Part shown: in pieces, positions 9,842 through 19,679 of the stretch
Layout: every line of letters starts with the position of its first letter
How positions within the stretch are numbered: position 1 is the stretch's first letter
Translations under genes and position numbers: made by a program
The notes under the pieces: model-generated
The model's database searches: none
Told to the model about the DNA's origin: nothing
The model's input: only the letters and a program-made list of their open reading frames with translations
DNA from: Melampsora larici-populina 98AG31
Taxonomy: Eukaryota; Basidiomycota; Pucciniomycetes; Pucciniales; Melampsoraceae
DNA: 64,000 bases
Direction: 5' to 3'
Assembly: GCF_000204055.1 (NCBI RefSeq)
Contig: NW_006768798.1
Coordinates: 62,001 to 126,000, forward strand

Positions 9842-12668
9842 TCACATCATGCCTACCAAAGTGTTTGCAATTGGTGTAGACTTATGAATATCCTTAATTG
9901 ATTTATGGTATCCACCAAAAACCGTTTTCAGGTATCTTGCTACGGGGACAAATCCATACAACGCCATATTTTCCGGCTGAATACCGGTTATGTGACCATA
10001 CCCGTGCCGCCACAGATACAAGAATCTTTCACTAGAATTCAAGTTCCGCAGCTCTCTCTCCAGACTTCCCACGATAGGCCCTGAGGCGACACACATGCCT
10101 CCCAACAGATACGTGGTTACTTTCAAATCTTCCTGATTGAGTTCACCCGCATCTCAAACTTCCCTCGTCCCACGGAGTTGTTTGATAATAACTCCAAGAT
10201 GTTCCTCTCTTTGTTGCTTGAGAGAAACACAATTGAGAAGTATGTGTGATACTTCATCTTCTTCCAACATTGTTGTACCCGACCTTCTTTGCTGTTTGCA
10301 AAGCAGGCATGCTGATCTTCCCAATGTCTGGGCGGCCGTACTTCGGGTGTTTGCCTTATTATGACTGTTATATTCTGTAGTTGCTAGTGGTAAAATTCCT
10401 AGTCTAGCTTTGAGTAGTGTCAGAACCCCATCACGTAACACTACACGAAAGATAATATTTTCTGGGCAGAAAATTAAATTATTGATACACAAAAATATTG
10501 AGAGGCCAGGAGAAGGGCAAAAAATAAACAAAAATATGCATCTTGTTCCCTGCGGTGAGAGCTTCACTCTCCATATTTTTCCATATTTTTACAGTCTGTA
10601 TTGATAAGTGTACTAACAATAAACCTTCATAATCATCCAATTACAACCTGTAACAAGCACTGAAATTTGGCTCATTAGTGTTTAGAGAAACTTTTGATTT
10701 CTGAAAACACCTATAACTTTGTCAAATCTGCCTCAAAACACTCGATTTTAAGTGCATTAGAAAGCTTAACTCTTCCTCTCGAACTTTCATAAGATCAAAA
10801 TCTATGTAGCTAGTATGACAATCATTCTATGGATCTGTATGTACAAATGTATAAAAAAGATGATATCTTTTTTAGAAGACCAGCATGCTGTGTGGTCCTA
10901 TTATGAAATATTTGGAGGACAATTCCAGCTTATCAATGCACCCAAAATCGAGCGTTTTGGACCGGAATTGAAAAAGTTATGAGTATTTTCAGAAATCAAA
11001 AGTTTCTCTAAACACTAATGAGCCAAATTTCAGTGCTTGTTACAGGTTGTAATTGGATGATTGTGAAGGTTGATTGTTAGTACACTTATCAATATGGATT
11101 GTAAAAATACGGAAAAACATGCGGAGTGAAGTTCTCAACGCAGGGAACAAGATGCATATTTTTATTCATTTTTTGCTCTCCTCCTGGCCTCTCAATATTT
11201 TTGTGTATCAATAATTTAATTTTCTGCCCAGAAAATATTATCTTTCTTGTAGTGTAAGTAAGGGTATCTGAGTGCGGCTTTGTGAAAATTTCTGGTTAAC
11301 CCATATTCACATGTTTCATAGTTCATTTGTGTTAATGGGCCTTGTAACTTATTTTGGGTCATTTCTTTTGCCCACTGGTATGCCTTGACAGCAATCACAG
11401 CAATCATTTCCTCCTGTATTTCATATATGGAATCATGTTCACCATGTATGTTTATCCATGTCTCTGGTATTTTCTTTGGGTATGCTAGGGCCTGGGCTTT
11501 CAGACCTTTGAGGATCATAGGTGGAATGATTAATTCCTTTGATTCTTCTTCAGTAGGGTTTTGTGGCTTCTCCTTTGACATTGCATTGATTGCAGCTATT
11601 GCTCTGCCTGTCTCTGCTCTGGTTATTGATGCCCAGGTTTTCTTTTTACTACCTTGACCTTGATTGCACAGGATGTCAGATGCATCGGTGCTCATGGATG
11701 CCGATTTTGCGTGTATACGGTATCTAGCTGCTGCACATGCAGCAGCAACTGAAGGAACTCCTAGTTCCCACAAAAGTCTTACCAGGAATATTGTCTTGCA
11801 GCCCCATTTTTCACCAATGGCAAGAAAGAGTGATTTGTCAACCTCCTTTTGAATAGTGGATGTTCTTGTTTGGTTCATCCCAATCCATTCCCCTCCATAC
11901 AAACCTGTAGATAAGATATAGGTTTTGATGAGGAATGATTTTTCCGCCAAAGTGCGCTTAGTGTCTCTTAGTAAGCATGATTGTTGTCCAACCTTTTGGT
12001 AGACCTTCTTAGCCAGGGTTTTGGAATACTCTAATTCATTGTCATAGCTGATCCCAAGATTGTCACCTATGTCTATACCTAGGTATTTGTAGGAGGACTG
12101 TGCATATACTTTACCGTCTGTGAGATTGAAGTGGTTTTTGTTTTCACTGGGAAAATTTATGGGGTCACCATATTTGGCTAGGAAGGCTTGCCTAAGCTCA
12201 GGATCCTTCTCTCCGTGCATGACTACCGCACATTTGGCGTGACCAATTTTGAGGGTCTGCCATTTGGTGACCCATTCTGTTCTAAGTTGACACCCTTTTT
12301 CTAGGTCTTCAAGGTTGTCAAAGAATGCTGCAGCATCATCCGCATATAGTTTGCCTTTGTCATTGTAGCGGCCTTCCTCAATTCCCGGCACTAGTACACC
12401 AGGTAATTTGTGAAACAAATCATTTACAAAGATGATAAAGAGTAGGGGGGATAAAGGGCAACCCTCTTGGGTGCCAATGTCCATGTTGTATGAATTGGAA
12501 TGTTCATCTCCAACTCTCATGCTAAAGGTACTATTTTGATATGTAGTATCCAAGAATTTGATGATATCGTTAGGTATACCAATATGATGCAGTTTTTTCC
12601 AAAGAACCTCATGTGGGACACTGGGAAAGGCTTTCTTGACGTCTATGTATAAGACATAGGTTGGTTTG
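9842..12668 (-). pseudogene. LINE (non-LTR retrotransposon) reverse-transcriptase ORF, 5'-truncated and interrupted
   Basis: The upstream piece (11255-12668) encodes a reverse transcriptase: DVKKAFPSVPHEVLW is the first catalytic block, GTQEGCPLSPLLF the next, then the YADD catalytic box. After the CACTA insertion (10439-11254) the same frame continues (816 bp plus a 3-bp duplication keeps phase) with RDGVLTLLKARLG and a C-terminal Cys-x2-Cys...His-x4-Cys knuckle (CLLCK...HILLNC), typical of LINE ORF2 C-termini. An in-frame stop at 10154-10156 separates the last ~95 codons (10126-9842). The N-terminal endonuclease and early RT are missing where the ORF meets the end of element B and the N gap. 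It is non-functional: truncated, with an insertion and a nonsense codon. Confidence 0.88.
10439..11254. mobile_element. CACTA-type foldback element nested in the LINE
   Basis: The ends begin CACTACA(C/A)GAAAGATAAT, the classical CACTA/EnSpm terminus, with a 3-bp duplication TAA at 10436-10438 and 11255-11257. The TIRs are very long (about 300 bp each: 10439-10740 and 10960-11254), leaving a ~220-bp loop, so the whole element can fold into a hairpin. It has no transposase. Removing it and one TAA restores the LINE frame across the junction, which dates it after LINE insertion. Confidence 0.9.
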
Positions 12669-12677
12669 TACGGAATG

Positions 12678-12777
12678 NNNNNNNNNNNNNNNNNNNNNNN
12701 NNNNNNNNNNNNNNNNNNNNNNNNNNNNNNNNNNNNNNNNNNNNNNNNNNNNNNNNNNNNNNNNNNNNNNNNNNNNN
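12678..12777. other. Assembly gap (100 N)
   Basis: Exactly 100 N, the usual placeholder for a gap of unknown size. It falls inside the left TIR of element B: TACGGAATG precedes it and GAGGTGTGTCAAA follows, which corresponds almost directly to the uninterrupted TIR start of element A. Real missing sequence could be a base or two, or many kilobases if two element copies were joined. Confidence 0.98.
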
Positions 12778-12981
12778 GAGGTGTGTCAAAAGGACAATGC
12801 AAGTTTCAGAAAGTGAGATTTCAGAATCCCCGGGTCAGAAATTGATAAAACTGGAATAAACATCAGAGTTAACCCCAATACTGGTCTGAAACTGCCTGTA
12901 TTGGGGATAAAACCTATCTTTCTGCCAGTTTTCACAATTTCCAGACCACAACTCAAATATCAACCACTGACTTGGCACTTT

Positions 12982-13174
12982 CACTCCCAGCAAAAGGTAA
13001 TTTTCCCAAGGAAAAAATGATTACATTTAATGCATCTTTAATTAAAAATGCTGGTTTAATGCTGAATAATGCTGATTTAATGCTGATTTAATGCTGATCA
13101 AATGCATTTTCAATCATTTTTTGCTCTAAATGTATTCATTTTTTACTTGGGAAAATTACTTTATGCTGGTAGTG
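12982..13174. mobile_element. 193-bp CACTA-type MITE inside the TIR
   Basis: Starts CACTCCCAGCAAAAGGTAAT and ends with the near complement (reverse complement starts CACTACCAGCATAAAGTAAT). It is flanked by TTT on both sides (12979-12981 and 13175-13177). The other TIR reads straight through CACTTTGGCAC, so the empty site is known. The interior has a short repeat of AATGCTGATTT (about 13060-13100). The 3-bp duplication and CACT ends place it in the CACTA superfamily. Confidence 0.9.
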
Positions 13175-13466
13175 TTTGGCACAAATATTACATGAAAATT
13201 TCAAGAAATCGATTTTCATCATGTCAAACTTCACATATGTATAAAACAACAAAACCCAATACCTAACCGTACCACAAGTTCACCTTTTGGGTAAATGCAC
13301 ACCCATCAAAACCTAATGTGATCATTACTACGATCCCTACCAAGTCAACCATAGAGAAAATTTACAACCGATCACTATCAGCTTTCACCTATTCCACAAA
13401 GTCTAACTTGTCAAACCAACTCAACACCATCCGACTCACATACAACCCTTCTTTTCACACCACATC

Positions 13467-15668
13467 ATGAACAACACACAGCATTCTCAATGTGCCCTAT
13501 GTCCCTCAACTCTACGCTCTGGAGAACTCAGGATCTGTAGACCTTGCCTAGAGTCAAACTTAGAGCATTCCAATGCTCAAAAACCACCAGGCTTGCAATC
13601 TCAGTCTTCAACTCGTCCTCCTGCTCCTAAGATCGCCGCTGCGAGAGCTGCAGCCCAATCGATTGTTGCAAAATCAGTCTCTACTGGCTCTCATGTCAAT
13701 TCACTGCATCAAAAGAAGGCCGACCGGGACGCTTTCCGAGCTCAAGCTAGTAGCAAGCAAATGTATGGTCACCCAGCAGCTCCGAAACCAGCACCGTTCT
13801 CTACACCAGCTGGGCGTGCATGCTCTGTTGGATGGATGGTTCAGTATAACAACAAGCATCACACCCACAGTTTGGTCCGTGGAATTGTTAACGTCAATAG
13901 GAATCTTAGATCTATCTTAGCCCCAACAAAGAAAGCGATTTTTGACCTTTGGGACCACACACCGGTATCTGACAACAAATATCCTCAACCACCTCTTGAA
14001 TACGATCCTCAATGGTTTTCTCTGGCCAAGCCTGGCAAAGGTAAAATGCCACCCTGTATTTTGCACGATGATGAAGTCCTTGGTAATCACCTAGACACCA
14101 CCAAAGGCGAACCAGCTCTTGAACTTATCTTCCTTGCTGAAAAGTATTATTCCGCCCATCCCAATATCGCTAGACCTCTCACCTCAGCGACTACGGCTAA
14201 GACTAAAAGAGGCAAAAGAAAAGCTTCGGAAGAACTGACTATTTCAGATCAGGAGCTTGACGATTACTTCAGTAGTGACAATTCTCTCGGTACTGCTAGA
14301 TATTCATTGAGCAAAACCACTAGAAAGAAATCCAAATCTACCCCTTCAACTTCTACTCGAATCACCTCACCACCCCTAACCCGCACCAAAAGGGCTACAA
14401 CCTCAAAGTTGAACCGACCTGTCAGGCCTTTTAAAAGTCAGACCAATAATAATAGCTTAAGCTCTCTACCACCCCTTTTCACTCCTCCGCCCAACATGAG
14501 GCACTTAAATGCAATTGATGAAAGAGCACAAATCACCAAGGTAGTACCACCAAATCACACACGTAAGTGAAAGTTCACTGCACTGAATTCACAACAACAA
14601 TCTGACATTCCATTTTTGTTTGTAGTTGTAGCCTTTGATTTCCGTGCACCCATGGACATTTCTGCCTTTGGGCAAAACTTTCCAATGGCTGCACCACTTC
14701 CATCTAATCCTACATCAGATGGTTTTATTGACGGAAAGAGATTACACATGCAATCCAATTCCAAAGGAAAGCCCGAATGGAAGGCAGTTCAGTATTATTT
14801 CAAGGTTGATGAGAGTATCAAAATTAGTGAAGGCGGTTTCAGGATATGCTACAAAGCCTTTCGAAAGGATGCAACAGGTGATGTGATACCTATGGTGGCT
14901 AAAAAGCGGATGGTTTTGCCGTACCGTAAATCTGTGCTGGATGTTCACAGAGAATCCGGTGGAACTTATGCGGCGGTCGCAAGTGTTATTGAGCAATTCA
15001 AGCAAAAGGCATTGGAAGTTGATAGGATCAAGCTCTCCCCTCATCTAGCAAGAATAATTGGCGACATACGTGTAAGTCTAGGAACTAGCTTGATGTCTAG
15101 TATGATACTAACCATATTGAATATCGCAGATTGTAAATAACTTTCCAGTCTACTCCGGGAGAAGTATGAGTCCAGATTCAGCATATTTCTTTGAAGAACT
15201 GCTTGACGTCAAGAATTATTGCAAGTATACTAGCAATGTCAACTTTGAGTGTCGTGGGCCAGAAGGTGACATGACTCATGATGTGATGCATGCACTGACT
15301 CATTGGTCATACCAATACTATAGTGGCAAGCGGATAGTTGCTGACCTGCAAGGCGTAGGAAGTGTCCTTACTGACCCATTGATTGTGGATGATAGTTTGT
15401 AAGTCCCACTCCGTATTACTAATCCCTCTGATTGTAAGTAGCTGAGTATTTGAGTATTGCATTGCACAGGTTAACTTGGAGTGAAGGAAATACAGGAAAG
15501 AAGGGTTTGAGAAACTTTAAGGACCAACATAAGTGTGGTAAAGTATGTGATTTAATGGGTTTAGTGCGTCTTCCTGACTCAAAGGACTCTGATAATGAAG
15601 TTGAGATACTATATGGTAAATCTGCCTATCAATCTCACGTTCCACAAGGGACTCAAAAGTATCAGTAG
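13467..15668 (+). CDS. Alpha-kinase-like protein, cargo of element B
   Basis: Four exons fit: 13467-14562, 14626-15071, 15130-15398 and 15470-15668 (669 codons, all introns GT-AG, 58-71 bp). The C-terminal half matches the alpha-type (MHCK/eEF2-kinase) family: FFEELLDVKNYCKYTSN, then THWSYQYYSGKRIVADLQGV followed by LTDPLIVD, and the C-terminal GKKGLRNFKDQHKCGKVCDL, where His/Cys residues bind the structural zinc in this family. The N-terminus has Cys9-x2-Cys12-x11-Cys24-x2-Cys27, probably a small zinc finger. The middle (about 230-350) is basic, Ser/Thr-rich and probably disordered with nuclear-localisation-like KTKRGKRK. Expected to be a Ser/Thr kinase; substrate unknown. I did not check every catalytic residue. 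Its place just inside the TIR marks it as transposon cargo. Confidence 0.75.
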
Positions 15669-15725
15669 GGTCACATACTCTTTCCAATTCATTTTTAAAC
15701 ATACTATTGAGATAAAGAAAAGAAA

Positions 15726-17359
15726 TCATTGTAAATATTTTAGAACAGAACCGTGTGATTGGTGATATGAGTCAATCTTCCTTTCAAGCTGCTCATCATA
15801 TGTTCCAGCAATTGTAGGATGGTATCTTTCCCAAGCGTCATCTTCCATATCCCCCCTCATATCCATGATATTATTCATTGCTTGTACAACTGCTGATGTG
15901 ATTTGAGAGCACAAAGCATAGGCCACCACATGCTGACCATCAAGACTCATGGTCCCACCGGATTGACCAACAGTCCTAGCTTTATTTTTCTGCCTTGTAA
16001 TTGCTGCTTTTAAACTTGTCAACTTTTTTTGCTCTTCTAGTGAAAAAAGTGCATGACTAGTGTAATGATTAATGTCAGTCGCCCAAATCAACTCTACCAA
16101 ATCTGCTGCATTGATATCTATCTTAAACTCAAAATGCCCAACCACCATGATAAACTGAGCACCGACTTCAGGATGTTCCTTCTGGACATACTTCCCAGTC
16201 TTCTTTTCTTCCAACAATTCTTCTGCCCTTTGGGCCCGCAGTGCCAATCGTCTCTCTGGTGAAATGATATTGGCTATAGACATGTTGATCAGTTAATTAA
16301 ACACATGGTGACAAGTATAATACAAAGAAAACTCAACATGTGTAAGCATCCATCAAACAAAAGAACCCGGATGCAAACCCAGTGGCATCAAAGTCACAAT
16401 GTGGGGCATTGCGGAAGCCTCCTGAGGTCACAATGGTACTGGACCCTACAAACACCTGCCCATTGGGCGACTTTGTCCATTCCTTAGTCCCTGGAACTGG
16501 TTCTATGGAAGCCCAAGAAGGAGCACAAGTTTTGATTGCAACTTCCCTATTACTTTCATATGCATGTAAGCAGAGAGAGGAAGTCCTTTCAGCCTGGAAG
16601 TTATGAACCCATGGTAAATCATCTTGCCGCATTTCATCTTCCTTAAGTTTACCAAAGTCACCGCTAGTGCTAGAATTCTGTGCAAAAGGACCTGTAAAGC
16701 AGTCACGGTAGAGTGAACCTTGAGGTTCAATTGCAATAAGAAACATCCCTACTTACTAATTTTCTTTCCGTACTTGTGTTTGCCAGCTTGTCTGGTAGAC
16801 CGGAAACCAAATCCCCTCATTTTACCTTGCCTTTCTTCCTCAGGCAGAGCCATAACCGCATGATTGTCCGGAAGGTTTCCTCTACTCTCCGCATGTAAAT
16901 GCATGGTTCTAATAGCTCGACGGAAATCCTCCCAGAGCTGGATTGATGATGGATCAGTGCTAGAAGGATCCTACACAGTCCATCTTATTGTCAGCATATG
17001 TTACTTTTATGAGGAAGAGTCCAATGTACCTCATGATTGAATCTGACTACACAAATCAACTTGTTTGCCGCCAGATTCACCAACACCACTGTACCTCTGG
17101 TAACTTCCCTGATTTTAGGCTGTCCAAATGCAGGAACCCGGAAAACCTGACAATCTTTGGGAAGTCCAAACCTTACTCTAATACCACCGTCAATTTTCTT
17201 ACTTACAACTTCTCTAGTTTGACTTCTTTCAGCTTCACGATTTGTCTGACGTAAATTTTTATTCTTCACCTGTTTATAAAGAACTTTCCTAGCTGCCTTA
17301 TACTCAGCCCGCTTAACAGCTTGCTTTTTCTTCTTGGCATCAGATGGGTGCTTAGCCAT
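15726..17359 (-). CDS. Tet-like (TET/JBP-type) 2OG-Fe(II) oxygenase, possibly frameshifted
   Basis: Exons can be traced from ATG at 17359. The first ends near 17035 after VVRFNHE; a second covers about 16976-16750, ending AGKHKYGKK. A third (about 16746-16350) contains GGFRNAPHCDFDATGFASG, whose His-x-Asp is the expected Fe(II) pair. The last (about 16263-15726) has a double-psi beta-helix strand pattern, ADLVELIWATDINHYT. The basic N-terminus and the segment GLPKDCQVFRVPAFGQPKIR resemble rust Tet-like oxygenase proteins. Family members oxidise 5-methylcytosine or related bases in DNA; substrate here is not shown. Between exons two and three the frame shifts by one, so either an ~85-bp intron removes the AGKHKY segment or the gene is broken. 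A 5' intron appears to end exactly at the ATG (17360). Confidence 0.65.
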
Positions 17360-17919
17360 CTGTTTAAGATAAGTAAGTTAGTCATGATTAGGGTTACCTT
17401 GCTCAGAGAGATATAACATCTCACCCCAATGACCTGGCTCCAGAAAGAGGAAAACAAAGGTCAGTTCATGTGGAATGCTTCAGAATGATCACCCACATAT
17501 AATGAGAATGGAGTGGAACACACAGGACTTGGTGATATGTGAATCAAGAGGCTAGACCAGTTATCGGGGTTCCCCTCTGTCACCTATTCTTACCCCTAAA
17601 GAGTTCACATATCCTCAAGTCACTGTCTGCTACCACTCCACCCTCACAACATGAGATGAAAATCTGAAGCTATGAAAGTGACGGAAGATTGATGGAATAA
17701 TACCTGGATGGAAGCACTTGATTGATGTGATGATGGAAGTGACGGCAAAAATACTTATAGCTTTGATGTTTCTGCTACAAGTTTGACTCCAAACTTATAG
17801 AAAACCAACCCAGGGCCAGCTTGTGGTTTGCTGATCATTATACATGTGGTTGTATACTGTCAGCATGGCCAGAATGTGGGTTGAAGTCATGTGATCAGTC
17901 GTGGGCAAAGAATTGTCTT
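17360..17919 (-). promoter_or_regulatory. Upstream region of the Tet-like gene, conserved in element A
   Basis: 17360-17665 and about 17690-17890 are the parts retained in element A (6545-6857 and 5241-5440). Immediately before the ATG is an apparent 5'UTR intron: donor GTAACCCTAATC near 17400 and acceptor TTAAACAG abutting the start codon. No TATA element was assigned. Confidence 0.5.
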
Positions 17920-18189
17920 AATTCTGTACTTGCAAACTTGGTTCCATGACATGTATTGCCATTACAAAATCGTTTAAAATAAAAATAAAAGTACAAGACC
18001 ACATTTTTTAATTCTGTACTTGCAAACTTGGCTCCATGACATGTATTGCCATTACAAAATTGTTTGAAATAAAAAAAAAAGTACAAGACAACATTTTTTA
18101 ATTCTGTACTTGCAAACTTGGCTCCATGACATGTATTGCCATTACAAAATTGTTTGAAATAAAAAAAAAGTACATGACAGCATTTTTTT
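17920..18189. repeat. Three tandem copies of a 90-bp repeat
   Basis: AATTCTGTACTTGCAAACTT begins at 17920, 18010 and 18100, exactly 90 bp apart, with a few substitutions and an A-run of varying length in each copy. It lies between the Tet-like gene and the downstream end of the next minus-strand gene and gives a spurious minus-strand ORF (17895-18086). Confidence 0.92.
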
Positions 18190-18219
18190 CATTCAAGATA
18201 AGCATATTTTATTTCATGA

Positions 18220-19480
18220 TCAACAATTATGATTGTACCAATCATCTTCTTCACCCAATAACTGAAGACTGGCCCCTTGTACACCCACTTCGGTACAATA
18301 GGGTACAGGAAGTAGCAAACGGTTACTTGATATCCTGGTACTCCAGTAATAACCAATGTCATAAGCCAAACATACTGCCAAGGGTACCTTTTGCACATGC
18401 ACACCATCAAACTTGGCATTAGAAACTGAAGTATCACCTTTGAAAGAGTTGTAATTCCTAGACAAAAGCCTCATGATGTAGTCGTGAGTCCTAATCCATA
18501 TGGTTTCTTTGATTAATACGTTTCTGGCCTTCTGTATGTCAGCTGCAGCCTTCACAACAGCTAAAACAGTTGGAGCCGGAGTATTCTTGCAGTCCCTTGA
18601 AGTGAGCATTAAACCTCTGACACCACTGATTAAAAATGATCCTAAACAACCCCAGGTAAATCTAGATTTCTTAACAAGTTTGATTTGACTATCAAGACGA
18701 TTATAAAGTTCCTTATCTTCATTTGAGCTTTTTCCTTTAGGCATTTTCGCATATAAATCAAGTATCGCCACACCAAGGATCACATTATGAACATTTGTAG
18801 CAAAGTAGTTAAGATTGATTAGACTTGCAGCCTTCTTCATGGCATTTGAATCTTCAATTAAGTGTACTCCGGCTGATCCAAGCTTTGGGCTGGTTTTGAG
18901 AAGATATGTAACAAATCGAAAGCTGTTCTTGTAATCCGTCAAGTCGGGTTTGGCCAAAAAATCTTCATGACGTATGACTTCGTCTGCTGCTACTGCAATT
19001 GCATCCTGAAATAAACGAGACGCCTCGCGCTGATGGTATTCAGAAGGATATGCAAGTGGTCTCATTAGTCAATAGATTTGGAAAGCTATTGAAGTCTTGT
19101 CTTTTGGAGGATCATCTTCCGGTCGGAATAAGATAGGGGTCCAAATTTCGGAACTGAACAGCAGCTCTCCTTGCTGAGGTGAGAAGAAATCAACACCTTT
19201 GAAAATACTGAATCAGTTTCTCAGTCAAATGTACCATATACCATTCCAAGTACTCACCTTGTTGTGTCAGGTTTTGAATCCATTCCCCCGGAGACATCAT
19301 CTCAGAGTCTGAAAAGGTAACACCCTTTGGAAGTCCATATCTTGGGTTGACAAGGAGTGGAATATGTTTGGATCTCAACATTAACAAATTTAAAACAAGG
19401 TCGCGTCCCTCTGCATATTTTGCACGTGAGATTCGGATGGGAAACATCTTGAAAGCTTCCATAAAGACCTCTTCGTCGAT
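18220..19480 (-). pseudogene. Unknown element-B ORF, likely C-terminal part of a split gene
   Basis: I do not recognise this protein. On the minus strand an open frame starts at the MITE border (about 19480; IDEEVFMEAFKMFP) and runs to about 19258. A 55-bp intron (GTGAGT...AAAG, about 19257-19203) then gives GVDFFSPQQGELLFSSEIW, after which a TGA at about 19066-19068 interrupts the frame. Beyond it 281 codons are open (19065-18220), starting MRPLAYPSEYHQREASRL and predicted mostly helical. No transmembrane segment, no known motif. The preceding gene ends exactly at the other border of the MITE, so both probably formed one gene. With a nonsense codon and an insertion it is unlikely to be intact, though translation from the internal ATG at 19065 is possible. 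Confidence 0.5.
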
Positions 19481-19482
19481 TA

Positions 19483-19679
19483 GGGTATACAAAGTTTGTT
19501 CTGGAAATTTCCAGACATCTTTTTCCAGAACACCAGAAGTCTCCTGCTCTTCTGGAAAACATGCAGTGTTGGTTATTCTAAGGTTCAGAATACCATAAGT
19601 TCAGAACACACCCCAAAAAAAAACTTCTGGTGTTCTGGGGAAACACTTCTGGAAATTTCCAGAACCATATTTGTATACC
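19483..19679. mobile_element. ~197-bp MITE with TA target duplication (Tc1/mariner-like)
   Basis: The ends are GGGTATACAAA and its complement TTTGTATACCC, each flanked by TA (about 19481-19482 and 19680-19681). Subterminal TTCTGGAAATTTCCAGA is itself palindromic and occurs in both arms, and the interior repeats TTCTGG/CCAGAA several times. It sits exactly between two minus-strand ORFs of element B, creating the TAG that ends the upstream one. Confidence 0.8.

Larger units (their letters stand above)
12669..13276. repeat. Left TIR of element B, containing the gap and a CACTA MITE
   Basis: Matches the reverse complement of 27210-27522 up to about 13276 once the 193-bp MITE at 12982-13174 and its duplicated TTT are removed. 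The match includes the distal tract ACCTAACCGTACCACA. Confidence 0.85.

Noticed and set aside
12600..12802. Reading of the LINE ORF through the N gap into MHCPFDTP
   Set aside because: The residues upstream of the gap are translated TIR sequence; the real LINE ends at 12668.
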